From assembly GCF_910591885.1 (NCBI RefSeq), contig NC_063271.1, forward strand, positions 14,501,001-14,565,000: DNA of 64,000 bases, written 5' to 3'. The notes under the pieces are model-generated. The model saw only the letters and a program-made list of their open reading frames with translations. It ran no database searches and was not told the origin of the DNA. A program made the translations under genes and the position numbers. The stretch comes from Bombus terrestris (lineage: Eukaryota; Arthropoda; Insecta; Hymenoptera; Apidae). This document shows positions 37,934-48,163 of the stretch, one piece after another; the first letter of the stretch is position 1; each line of letters starts with the position of its first letter.

Positions 37934-40900
37934 ATGAAATCGCAGAAGAGATTTAAATTACTGGATATTTGCGCTTATGTCAACTGTAACAAGAGCCGAA
38001 ATGAAGGATATCATCTGTATCACTTCCCGGAAGGAGACAATCCGCTTCTTAAAGAATGGATTTCAAAAATTGGTAATTACAAGGTGTTCGTACTGTGCAT
38101 ATATATGTTTCGTATTTGTTAATTTGCTATATTAACACAATAATGCCGGGTATTTTTTCGGTTATATCTCATCTCTGGGCATCATCTTTAAAAACTATTT
38201 TTCCGTTATCTGATAGTAATCGATGAACAAAGGCAATATATAGCAGTTTTTAATCTAGGAATCCATTGGTTCAAATGTTTTGCGTCTTTAAAGTTTGGTA
38301 CTTTCAACCTACTGTATGGTTTACTTTAACGTGTTGACCGTTTAGAGGGTAAATTGTATTATTTATTTAAACATATATTGTGTTCAGAGTAACGGTACAC
38401 CGCTCTATTATCAATATTACGTATATGACCCGACTTGTCAAATAACATTTAAATAAAATTTATACAGAGTTATCCATTTAATTCGGAACTTGCGCTTGCG
38501 AGAAAATATGAGAATGACAACAGTATAACGTATACGCTTACTACTATAGTCAAATATTACTCGCAATCTATGAGCTGTTGCTATAATTAGGCGAGAACAC
38601 AGAGCGGTTTGGTTGGAGCCGAAGGACTTTAATTTGCTGTCATAATAAGGGGAAGACGACCGCTGAAAAAGCGAGTCACGCGTTTACACTCGATGATTTC
38701 ATATCCCTGCGCACTCCCGAAACTTCGAAACAATTCCCACAATACTGCTTATATTTTTCCATCTCCATATGACAGTATCCAATTACGTTCATAATATTAA
38801 CAAAGACGAACAATGCATAAAACAAAAAAAGTCACACGGAATAACCTTAACAATGCATTTCTGGACCGATGCAATAGATTCTTGGACAATTAAACCGTAA
38901 TTTCGAGATTCAAACTCGTTATGTCTTGCCTCCATTTATCGAATACAAGAAACATACGATAATTGCACAAAACGATCCCCTGAATAATTGCACACTCGTC
39001 ATTCTCTCTACGTCGGGGGGGGGGGGAGGGGCGGTTCCCCTGACAAAAGCTTAAAATGGCTCGCTGCGATCGAGTAGTGATCAACATGATCAAATATCCA
39101 TGATATCGCTGAGATAATGTATCTAAGCGTTGATTTAAAAGTGAAACTTTTCTTATTTTTGACTTCTAAAAATTAATCTTTTACTAGCGTATTTGCGAGA
39201 TTTTTTCGATTAAATTGAGTACTTAAATATGTTCCAAATTATACCGTGTTTGGTGCCACTTTAATCAGAAAGATGTAAGAAACATATTGGTAAAAGTTTC
39301 ATTAATCACAAATTGAAAATATTGAAAGAAAGAAAACAAGCAAATTTGAGTCTTGAGTTAAAAGGTTTGACTTATTGCAGGTATTTATATGTTGCCAACT
39401 TTGACTTTTCGTTCCTCTCTCTCTTTCACTCTAGTTTTTAAGTTTTCTTTTTTTAAGTTCGACAGATCTAATATCTCAGTTTCCAAAAATAGTATCGTTT
39501 CCATATCTGCATAATTGCAACACTCAAATCCCGATTCTTATGTAATTATCAAATATTTCCTGTATTATAAAAAAGCGCAATAATAGTTGAGAAAAAGTTA
39601 TGCCTGGAGACGAAGTTCAGTCATTTTTTCAATTAAAATATACTCACGGTAGTGGCATTTATTGATGATATCTTAGGATTTACTGTAAAACAGTTACATA
39701 GATTTTTTTTATTGAACGTCCACTACCGACCACAGAGATAGTGGCGGGTAATATTACTTTATCCGAGATCGGATATCGATGATCAATCCAAAAATAAAAC
39801 TTTTATATTACTGGCCCTTTTTTATGAAATTTTTATCATGTCCGTAATATTTTTCTCATTAAAATGTCACGAAACACGATATAATTGGTTAAAATTAACG
39901 AACTAGTGTAGGTTTTTTCGTAAACGAAAAACGAAGACTGATAAAATTTATTTGAATCGACCATAATTTACGTTACAATGCACAGATATAAGTATACAAT
40001 GTATAAACATGAAAACTTGATAAGATTTATATAACAACAATACAATTACAACAATACAAATACAACAATACAATCGTTTATGTATTATATATATGTAAAC
40101 TCCCTAGAGTTCAGGTGGAATAGGGATTCTTTTTGTTTTACGGGCAACCATTTTTGAGAGGCACGCATTTTCCCAAACGGACGGACAAAGAGTTACGTTA
40201 GAGACAGACAAGGTTACAGAATAGTTATTTAAGATTTTAAAGACTGAAGAAGAAAGATCGGTAGCTCAGAACGTTGAACCGTATTTTTAATATTTTCTCT
40301 GTTTTCTTTTTGATCTTGGATTATGTCTTGGATTATCTTGTTTTTTTATAATATTTGCTACTTTCAAAACATCTTCTTCATTCTCAAAACTTTCTAAGAC
40401 GGGGTTCCTGGATAGTGCATCTGCCTCTATGTTGTGTTTTCCTGGAGAGTAGATGATCTTGAAGTTGTACTGCGACAAGTAGTGCATCAGGTCTCCTAAA
40501 GTTTCATCGGTTCTTGTCTTGATCCTCATTGATTCCAACGGTTTATGATCTGAAAGGACAGTGAAATATCTACCAATTAACCAATGTTGCTAGTACTGAA
40601 TTGCCTCTTTAATAGCAAGACATTCAAGGTGGATTGCTTTTCTCTTTACCTCTGTTGGTTTCAATTTTCTCGAAAAGTACGCGACCGGGTGTAACATCCC
40701 GTTGTCTCGATGTTGCTTTAAAACTGCTCCTAAGCCGTCTTCACTTCTATCTGTATAAATGAATACTTCTTTGTTATGGTCGTATATTGAAAGGATCGGG
40801 CTTGAACAGAGGTATTCCTTAATCTTTTGAAATGACTTTTCACATTCTCCATTCCAAATAAATTCTGTGTTTTTTCTTAGTAATTTGTGTAGTGGTTTCA

Positions 40901-43900
40901 AGAATTTATTTTTCCGAGTGGTTGTCTCACATTCTTCTTGTTTTTTGGACATTCAAATTCACGTATCGCTTTGAAAAATGGTTGTCCGTAAAACAAAAGA
41001 GGATCGCTCTGTCCATGAAACAAAGCCTGTCGTGCTACCCGTAAAACAAAAAGAATCCCTATCCCACGTGAACTCTGCGGAGTTTACACCTTCCCTCCTC
41101 GTGTTGACAATTACATCGTTAATTGTCTTCCCTATAAGGAATCAGCTTACTCGAGTGGAAGAAATTCCCTTCAGATCTCCGATTACCGTTATCCACTTCA
41201 TATATGGAATTTGAAATCCTTCTCCGAATTTTGAAAGGTTCTTTCCTAATTTCTTCCAGCTTATTTCTATTTAGTTTGTTTCCATTGTGGGTGAAGACCA
41301 TATCACCAATTTTAAATTCGTGTTCTCTTCTTTTTTTATCGTATTTCTGTTTGTTGGTTTCTTGTTGAGTTTTTGAATGCTTCTTCTTTGTATCTTTTTA
41401 GGTTTATCTTATTCTCCATTATTCCCTTAGGGACGATTTCAATTATTTTTCCATATAGTAAATGATTTGGAGCAAATCCCGTTACACTGTGTCTGGTGTT
41501 ATTTTACTCTTCTACGCTTTCTTCTGCGATTTTTGTTCAGTTTCTCTTCTTTTTGTCTGAATTGATTTCACATCTGATCCTGTTTACTAATGTTTGATTT
41601 ACCCTTTCGTTCAATCCATTGGAGGATGGACAGTCTGTCGAGGTGAAAATTAATTTAATGTTCTTCTTTCTTATGTACTCTTGAACTTTTTTGGATGTCA
41701 TTACTGGGTATCAGTCTGCAAGGATAATTTTTATGGAATCAGTTTCTCCTGTCGAGTCTATAAGTTTTGTGATATCGTTTGAGCGTTGTGTTTTTGACGT
41801 GGACATAAAAATGGCCCTTGAAAAATGATCAATAAGTATGTGCATATATTTTTTTGGTGAGTTGTTATTGGGTGGTGGATCTGACTTTCTGTCCAATCTT
41901 GCATTACTCTCTTGTGTTTTTTTTCTTTTCTGATCTTCATATTGCCCCAAAAGTCCGATTAAGTCATTTGTTGATTGTACCGCTTCTTTATCGATTTTGT
42001 CTTGAATGTATATGGGTAATCCAATAACAATTAGATTTATCCTTGTCTCTTCGGAAGTCTTCCTCCTTACTTCCAATATTAACTGTTCCTTTTTAATGGC
42101 ATATTCGGTGAACGAACCTGAAATGTATTTAAAATTATAAGCGTATCGTACTGCAGACCAACCTTTATTGCTAAAAGCTTTTAGAAATGCCGCCTTCCAG
42201 TTTTCCCAGTTGTATTCTTTATCCTTCAGCAGATTTGTCTGGTACCATTCTGATGCTGTTTTTCCCAAATATTTCTTCAAGTTCTTGATTCTTTTTTCGT
42301 CGTTTTGGATTTCGTACTTTTCACATTCCGTTTCATACTCTAATATCCAATCCGTGGCTTTCTGTGTTCCATCAAATTGTTTTATGGCGAAGTCCGTGCC
42401 TTCTCTCTCATGCATGTTTTGTTTTTGGATAATCTTTCTATTTGAAGACTGGGTTTCTCGGTTTCGGTCTTTATTTTCCTTGTGGAGATGATTTCCGATT
42501 CTTCTAAGTAAATATCTCGAAACACGAAGTTTAAACTTGTATCGATGTATGACGCTGCCGTTGCGTCATCCATCGTGATTGCAATGTTTCTGTAATGGCC
42601 TACCTTGGTTAAACTGTTTGCGGCTTTCTTCATTATCGATAAACTGAATAACTGCGGATGATGATCTCTTGCTTAATATTCTGGGGGAAAGACATAACAT
42701 ACTTCGTCTTTTGGTTTTCTTATGGATTCTATGTATTCTATTTTCTCCCCTCTTGCGTTCTCGTTTATGACGATACGTAGCTTCATTTCTAACGGCATGG
42801 CGTAATGAAAATCGATTTGTAAGATCGTAAATCTTGGGATAATTCAGGGATCGATTCTGTAATCTGAAAATCGAGTATTGATTTTCAACGTCCTGAGCTA
42901 CCGATCTTTCTTCTTCAGTCTTTAAAATCTTAAATAACTATTCTGTAACCTTGTCTGTCTCTAAAGTAACTCTCTGTCCGTCCGTTTGGGAAAATGCGTG
43001 CCTCTCAAAAATGGTTGTCCGTAAAACAAAAGAGGATCGCTCTGTCCGTGAAACAAAGCTTGTCGTGCTACCCGTAAAACAAAAAGAATCCCTATCCCAC
43101 GTGAACTCTAGGGAGTTTACATATATATGTGAGGAAAAAAAGAAAATTTAGGCTTGCATTACACGGGTGTCTAAGGCTGAATGCATGGCATACCTATGAG
43201 CACTCTGTATATCCTATTGATTGCGCCTGTAACATATACGCGTGTATATCTCAATTGGAAATAAATGTCAAATGAAGCACTAAACGCGATATTTTCCTTG
43301 TTTCCCGCCAGCCAGACAATTTTGGTATAAAACGAGATACTTTGTTTCCTGACATCAATATGTTCTACTCTTTTCATCTATATTATTTTCTATTACTATC
43401 TATACGTACTACTCTTTTAACAGGAAATGTACTCTTTTAACAGGAAATCCAGCTTTAGAACATTATGCCGACTCCAGTTTAAGAAAAATGGGCGTTTGTG
43501 CCGATCATTTTTTACCCGAAATGTTCCAACCAAATCTTACAAAATATACGAAAATAAGAAAGTTGAGGATGAATGCCATACCCGAACCACCAAAAAATTT
43601 ATCAGTAAATGAAGAAAAAGAACATGTACAAGCAAGTCAGCCGGTAATCAAAAAACAGCGGATGAAAAAAAGAATGAAAGAGGAAGAAGAACATCAATAT
43701 CACCACCACTACCATCAACAACAGCAAGAGGCAAAAGAAAGAGAGGTAGAAGAAGAAGGAGAAAATGAATTATTTATTAATAAACCAATACTAAAAAATA
43801 CAAAGCTGCCGTTAATATTCTCTGACTATGATGATTCAATGGAATGGGCAGAGGAAATGAAATTGGAAAACGAATGTACTCAGCTATTGAAAAAAAATAA

Positions 43901-44108
43901 AAATTTGAAAATACAAATAAAATATCTCAAACGAAAGTTCGAAAGAATCAAGAGATCCAGAGATCGATACTATAAACTTTTATGTAATGTAGAAACTATC
44001 GATAAATTTTTACACGGACATGAATGCGAAAATGACGCCATAAGAGCACTTGTTAAGCCGCAGCTGGAAAGTGCTAAGCATAAAATACGCAACCTAAGAA
44101 CGAAATGA
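37934..44108 (+). CDS. THAP zinc-finger protein (two exons)
   Basis: Exon 1 is 37934-38072 and exon 2 is 43444-44108; joined they give 267 residues. The THAP finger is complete only after splicing: Cys13, Cys18, then 46 residues, then Cys65-x2-His68 (CADHF). The conserved HFP at 30-32, Trp42 and the NAIPEPP block that corresponds to the usual AVPTF end are also present. THAP domains bind DNA and often derive from P-element transposase. The middle is rich in Glu, His and Gln (HQYHHHYHQQQQ). The C-terminal part is a basic coiled coil (about residues 170-220: LENECTQLLKKNKNLKIQI) that may mediate dimerisation. The donor ATTG|GTAATT was preferred over CAAG|GTGTTC because it gives an in-frame finger. 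An upstream in-frame ATG at 37787 would add a hydrophobic, implausible leader. The 5.4 kb intron holds a gypsy element. Confidence 0.85.
39403..39570 (+). repeat. dispersed repeat R2, copy 1
   Basis: The reverse complement of this segment resembles 48933-49075. Shared words are GCAATTATGCAGAT, GAAACGATA-TATTT, GGAAACTGAG and GAATGAAAGAGA or its close variant. It lies in the THAP intron. Confidence 0.6.
40094..40278 (+). repeat. inverted, shortened gypsy LTR
   Basis: Begins TGTAAACTCCCTAGAG and matches the reverse complement of 42884-43121 closely. It lacks about 54 bases lying between two GTTTTACGG direct repeats in the other copy, as expected from a slippage or recombination deletion. Confidence 0.85.
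40287..40952 (-). pseudogene. gypsy RNase H fragment
   Basis: Reads the RNase H region of a Ty3/gypsy polyprotein: SFQKIKEYLCSSPIL, FIYTDRSEDGLGAVL, HPVAYFSRKL, LECLAIKEAI, then after a stop codon TVLSDHKPLE and SPGKHNIEADALSR. The catalytic block TDxSxxGxGAVL and the HNxxADALSR motif are both recognisable. A stop at about 40592 splits the two halves, and the reverse transcriptase core is not present, so it is a fossil. Confidence 0.85.
40974..41088 (-). repeat. gypsy 3' LTR fragment
   Basis: On the minus strand it begins TGTAAACTCCGCAGAGTTCACG directly after the polypurine tract. It keeps the 54-base piece missing from the left copy. After about 115 bases it joins the RNase H segment at the shared AAAAATGGTTG. 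Confidence 0.8.
41089..41100 (-). other. polypurine tract of the gypsy element
   Basis: GAGGAGGGAAGG on the minus strand, immediately before the LTR start TGTAAACT. This is the normal primer site for plus-strand DNA synthesis and fixes the LTR boundary. Confidence 0.8.
41119..42415 (-). pseudogene. gypsy gag joined to integrase remnant
   Basis: The frame from 42415 to 41711 begins as retrotransposon gag (FDGTQKATDWILEYE, YLGKTASEWYQ, WENWKAAF), then passes in frame into an integrase core (YMHILIDHFSRAI). Protease, reverse transcriptase and RNase H are missing between them. Further minus-strand pieces give the next integrase block (TDCPSSNGLNERVNQTL, frame-shifted and with stops) and a C-terminal integrase part (41301-41119, NGNKLNRNKLEEIRKEPF). 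The deletion has left the gag and integrase parts in one 234-residue open frame. Confidence 0.8.
42859..43121 (-). repeat. gypsy 5' LTR
   Basis: Starts TGTAAACTCC and may end GATTACA on the minus strand, giving TG...CA ends and about 263 bases. The flank ATATATATG is present in inverted form beside the left copy, so the whole unit is bounded by an inverted repeat rather than a direct target duplication. Confidence 0.75.
43411..43450 (+). promoter_or_regulatory. tandemly duplicated 3' splice site
   Basis: The 18-base string ACTCTTTTAACAGGAAAT occurs twice with a 20-base period (43411 and 43431), so the THAP exon 2 has two identical acceptors with AG at 43422-43423 and 43442-43443. Only the second gives the THAP finger. 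Use of the first adds 20 bases and brings a TAA after four codons. Confidence 0.8.
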
Positions 44109-44147
44109 GTGCGAGGAGAGCAATTAGAACAATGATCGTGAACTACG

Positions 44148-44585
44148 GTCGTATACATAAGTCTAGAGTGTCGAAGATGATCCACACCATCATATGCAAG
44201 AATCTATAAGTTAGGTATCTGCAATGTTTGATTTCACGTTACAGATAAAAGAAACAATTTAGTTTCACCACAAACGAGGTATACTTGTTATAGTTCCACA
44301 TTACAAGAAAATTAATCTTAAATGACTCAGAAAGAGATCAATCCTTTATTATATATATATATATTTAAGTAAAATAAAGGAACTCTTTCCTTTCAAACAA
44401 TAATGGATCTGTGGGATAATTCAATAATTTTAATATATCCCCAGTAGACAATAGCTTTTTAGATTTAACATTAAACCTACTATCTTCAGGATAATGTTTT
44501 TTTATAATTAAACTTAAATTTTATTTTAATAATAATTTCAGCAGTTAGTAGGGTGTGAATGACATTTCTGACGTGATATAACGAG
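44148..44585 (+). repeat. interspersed repeat family R1, copy D
   Basis: Shares CACCACAAACGAGGTATAC, AATAATGGATC, TTTTAATATATCC, TTTAGATTTAACATTAAACC and ATTTCTGACGTGAT with the other copies. It follows the THAP stop closely and probably supplies part of that gene's 3'UTR; AATAAAGG at about 44375 could act as a polyadenylation signal. Confidence 0.65.
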
Positions 44586-44589
44586 ATTT

Positions 44590-44756
44590 TATATTATTTT
44601 TTCATCAATAGTATTTCATGCTTCAATAATTTTGTAACTTTATTATATTTTTGATTTTTCGAATAAATCCGAAGAACTAGTATTCTCCATATGTTTTCAA
44701 TCTGATTTACGTCAGGAGAACGAGCAGGTCATTCCAGAAGAGGTATATTGCTTTTT
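44590..44756 (-). mobile_element. Tc1-like transposase fossil
   Basis: The minus strand reads PARSPDVNQIENIWR at about 44735-44691, the conserved Tc1 transposase block around the last catalytic acidic residue. The Trp usually in front of it is a TGA stop here. A short C-terminal continuation (LVLRIYSKNQKYNKVTKLL) follows. Only this end is recognisable. Confidence 0.7.
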
Positions 44757-44864
44757 GTAAACCAGTGTAAAGTATGTATCTATTATTTTAAAATATATTT
44801 GACGGGTTTCAAAAGCAAGATATTTCGTCATTTAAATAACAACTCAGATAACCATCTTCTACAA

Positions 44865-44880
44865 TTGGCAACCCCGACGT
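44865..44880 (+). other. tRNA primer binding site of the second gypsy element
   Basis: TTGGCAACCCCGACGT lies about 20 bases after the end of the 5' LTR piece. It resembles the TGGCGACCCCGACGTG-type primer sites of insect gypsy elements. Confidence 0.6.
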
Positions 44881-45930
44881 GCGAAAAGCGATTTCAAAGT
44901 GAACGTGTTACAATCGGTACGACGAGTACAAGCGGAGCCGACTGTGTGTCGATCGAATAAGATCAAGTAGATGCGGTGAACACACCGCTCCGCGTACCGT
45001 CGTTCTGGTCTCACGACGTTGCGAAGCTGCCCGGATTACTAGCGATAAGACGAAATTCCACGCTTCCGTCACAAATATTACAGCGCAGCATGTGCAGTTA
45101 GTCCGGGACATATTGTTCGACCCGCCGGAGACAGGACAGTATGAACACCTCAAAAAGGAGCTGATAAGGAGACTGGCAGACTCGGACTCCATGAGGGTGT
45201 GGAAACGGAACCTACTACTACGACGAACGACGTTTCACGGTGGCGGACGTTAGCACGCCTATCATCGGCATGGACTTCTTAAGCTACTATGGGTTACTGG
45301 TCGACCCTTGAAATCGCCGCCACAACGACAAGATCAGCAACTTATCAACAATAAGATACACGGGCACGACTGAGACTGTATCGAGCAAAACAATCGTCGG
45401 TAAGTTGAGGTATCACCGACATCTCGTTGAATTTTCGGATGCGACTCATCCACTCCTTCGGTAGAGACAAAATAAGACATAGCGTGGTACATCATATCAA
45501 AAACCACGCCCGGACTTTCCGTTTTCAGCGAACCTCGACGCCTCGCCTCCGATCGACGCAAGCAGGTGAAGGCGGGATTTGAGACGATGACCGAGCAAGA
45601 AGTGATGCGGCCAGTGAAAAGTCCATGGGCATCGCCTCTGTACGTCATACTGAAGAAGAACGGAGGCCTACGACACCGCAGCGACCGTGCGTTGAACGCC
45701 TGCATCGTACCGACAGATATCCACCGCCGCTATCGAAGACGTTGCGCAACATCTGCACGGGTTTGACAAGTGACCGACGCTTTACCCTGCATCGAAACAA
45801 CAAACCCGCAGATGCCGAACTCTCGCAACCGCACATAAAAACGACGACCGAAGTCGTACGACCGTATGTATAACAAAAAAAACTGTGTAAACCTATTGTA
45901 AATATAATATAAGAAACGTTATCATTGGTA

Positions 45931-45949
45931 GGCGGGGGGGGGGGGGTGA
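45931..45949 (+). other. polypurine tract / poly(G) run
   Basis: GGC followed by 13 G residues just before the LTR start TGTAGCGG. It probably served as the plus-strand primer. A similar G12 run occurs at 39015-39026 without a recognised element around it. Confidence 0.7.
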
Positions 45950-46318
45950 TGTAGCGGCACATGAGATAGAGGACAATTCAAATCATGTTGTGTTTTGCAT
46001 CGGAGTATCAACATTGCTAGGACATACATAATGTAATAATAAATAAACTCCGGGCAAAACAATGCCGCCGCTACGTACAACCGTCAAACGAAGACGAATT
46101 TGAATTTTTCGGTACTCTCTCGACCAGTATAAATAGACGACCATGTTCTCTAGAAGTCAGTCAATCATGCGAATCAATACCAGTTTTTCAGTCTCAGTTT
46201 CGAGCGATTTTAATAGCAAACAATGCACAGTCTTAGCTAACATCCTCTGTATCTATTATTTTAAAATATATTTGACGGGTTTCAAAAGCAAGATATCTCG
46301 TCATTTAAATAACAACTC
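45950..46318 (+). repeat. 3' LTR of the second gypsy element
   Basis: About 369 bases beginning TGTAGCGGCACATG. It contains AATAAATAAA at about 46037 and a TATA box (GTATAAATAG at about 46126-46135), followed about 30 bases later by an initiator-like CAGTCAATC. Confidence 0.7.
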
Positions 46319-48147
46319 TATCCTCTTGTCCTCCTCTATCAATACGAGCCGACTTATGAATGAATGCATTAAAAATTAAATTTTGATAAGTTCTAAAGGA
46401 TTGTAAATAATCTTGTAGCACATCTGTATAGCTACTACTATTTATTCTATTTGAACAGAGTTTTTGCCGGAAGCTGAAAAGCACACAAAAATCATAACAG
46501 AATATCTTACAAAGTTGTGTTTTGAAAAACATTTCTTTTCTTTTCTGAGGTCGTGCCAATAATAATTATAGCCATCGGGCCATCTGGACTAGATATTTTT
46601 TCTTCGCTGAATACTACTTACATACAAGAAAAATTTTTATTACAAAACTTTGAGGGATTTTTTTTACAATTTTAGGAGAATTTTATTATAATTTTGAGAG
46701 AGAAAAAAGTCATATTTATTGTTTTCCAATACCTGTTCACATTTTCCTTTGCAAGCACAAATTTTTTTTTCATTATTAATAATCTATAATTTTGGTGCCG
46801 ATTTCATTTTCAAGATTACAATGTTGGATAATTTTGTAATAAGTGTGACCAGAATGGTGTTTCTTGATGCATTTATATTACTTTCATTTATAATATCCGA
46901 CAGTGACTTTGATGATCAGATGTTATTTTCAGTACTTTTCGTTCATCTCATGGAGATAATTGTTTTGGCTGGCCTGACCTTTTCTTTTCTCCATGATTAC
47001 ATCTTTTCGTAACATAATCTGCAATTACACTCTTCAATCGATTCAGAAGTTTACGATATAACCATATCCTTTACCTTCAAGGTAAAGAGCATCTATCATT
47101 GTCTTTCTTTTATCGGAAAGTTGTTTTTCATAAGGGATTCTAATTTAGAAATGTTGTAACGAACACCAAATGTCAAAAAAGATGACAAGCAAACGAATAA
47201 ACGACTGTAATGTGGACAATAAAAACGGCAAAGATTAGTATATTAATGAAATGCTCAAGATTTAATTCTTTCTCTTCTGTAACACTTTCTTTTCTAAGTC
47301 TATTATATACATCAATTGTTGTTTAAAACTTATTTAAACTATCCTATATATTACTTTAAAACAGAACATAGGTACAATTTTTTTCTAAACTGACAAAATA
47401 TCTCAATGTGGTAGGGTTGGTATATTTCTGATGTGCTATATTGTAGATTACTTACGAGCGATACTTCTCCTACACAATGACTTTTTTGTTTATATACTTA
47501 ACAATAAAGATAATGACATGTAATGGTACGAGAGTAAAAAAAAAAAGGAGAAAGGATAATGTGCTTCTGTGCTATGGTGTGTCATGCTCGTGTCTATTTA
47601 CATTGCCCATTAAATGAGTGTAAGACTTAGGCTCTCAGCCTATGCTTTATCAGTTTTGTTATTCTTTAGCGACAAATACGATGAAGGAAGATTCATAAGC
47701 ACAATCAACATAATCGAATTTTATAACAATATTTATAATAATTAATGCAGTACATATAAAAATACATATAAAAATAGCTTTATTTACACATGAAATATAG
47801 ATCTATTATGTGCGTCCTCCACTAGTCGCTGTCGAACATGGGAAAAATCCGCTTTTTCGGGTTTTACCTTAATGAACAATAACCCTAAGGAAAGTTTCGA
47901 CTTGAAAGATGTTTGATGGCAATTAAGGGTCTTGACAGTAAAGTAAAAGATGCTAAATCTCCATGATGGTTCTTCAAACCTATTAGGGGTCCGAATAAGT
48001 ATGACCAAGAGGTAGATTACGGTTTATGGTAGGTCCCTGGACATAACAACATAGAACAGTTATTTAGCAACGCGAAGAAATAATAGGAGATAATTGATAA
48101 TTGCAAAAAATAAGTGAATAATACGAAATCGCACTTCAGCGCCACGG

Positions 48148-48163
48148 AGGTCACCCGTGACCT
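48148..48163. promoter_or_regulatory. inverted AGGTCA half-sites, spacer 4
   Basis: AGGTCA-CCCG-TGACCT is a perfect inverted pair of nuclear-receptor half-sites; the full palindrome GAGGTCAC-CC-GTGACCTC is 18 bases. Natural ecdysone response elements use spacer 1, so the function is doubtful. Confidence 0.25.

Larger units (their letters stand above)
40094..43121 (-). mobile_element. rearranged Ty3/gypsy element
   Basis: A defective LTR retrotransposon in the THAP intron. Read on the minus strand: a 5' LTR (about 43121-42859), gag, a deleted pol, the end of integrase, a polypurine tract (41100-41089), the start of a 3' LTR (41088 to about 40974), then a separate RNase H segment (40952-40287), and lastly an LTR copy in the opposite orientation (40094-40278). 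A normal element has two LTRs in the same orientation and RNase H ahead of integrase. Two copies were therefore joined or part was inverted. It cannot move by itself. Confidence 0.8.
44775..46318 (+). mobile_element. second gypsy-like element, deleted
   Basis: The last 71 bases of the LTR are present at 44775-44845 and again at 46248-46318. A primer-binding-like TTGGCAACCCCGACGT follows the left one at 44865. Internal sequence holds gag debris, a retropepsin part (VADVSTPIIGMDFLSYYGL at about 45225-45285) and the N-terminal part of a reverse transcriptase (VMRPVKSPWASPLYVILKK at 45602-45661). A G-rich polypurine tract at 45931-45946 precedes the 3' LTR. Most of gag and pol and the first part of the 5' LTR are lost. 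Confidence 0.8.

Noticed and set aside
38073..38084. Alternative THAP donor CAAG|GTGTTC at 38084
   Set aside because: Would insert NYK and shift the frame relative to exon 2; the donor at 38073 restores the zinc finger.
40261..40283. tRNA-like GGTAGCTCAG
   Set aside because: Resembles a tRNA D-arm but lies inside the gypsy LTR, with no T-arm or acceptor stem around it.
46719..47012. 97-residue hydrophobic frame
   Set aside because: Phe/Leu/Ile-rich as expected from AT-rich DNA; no domain.
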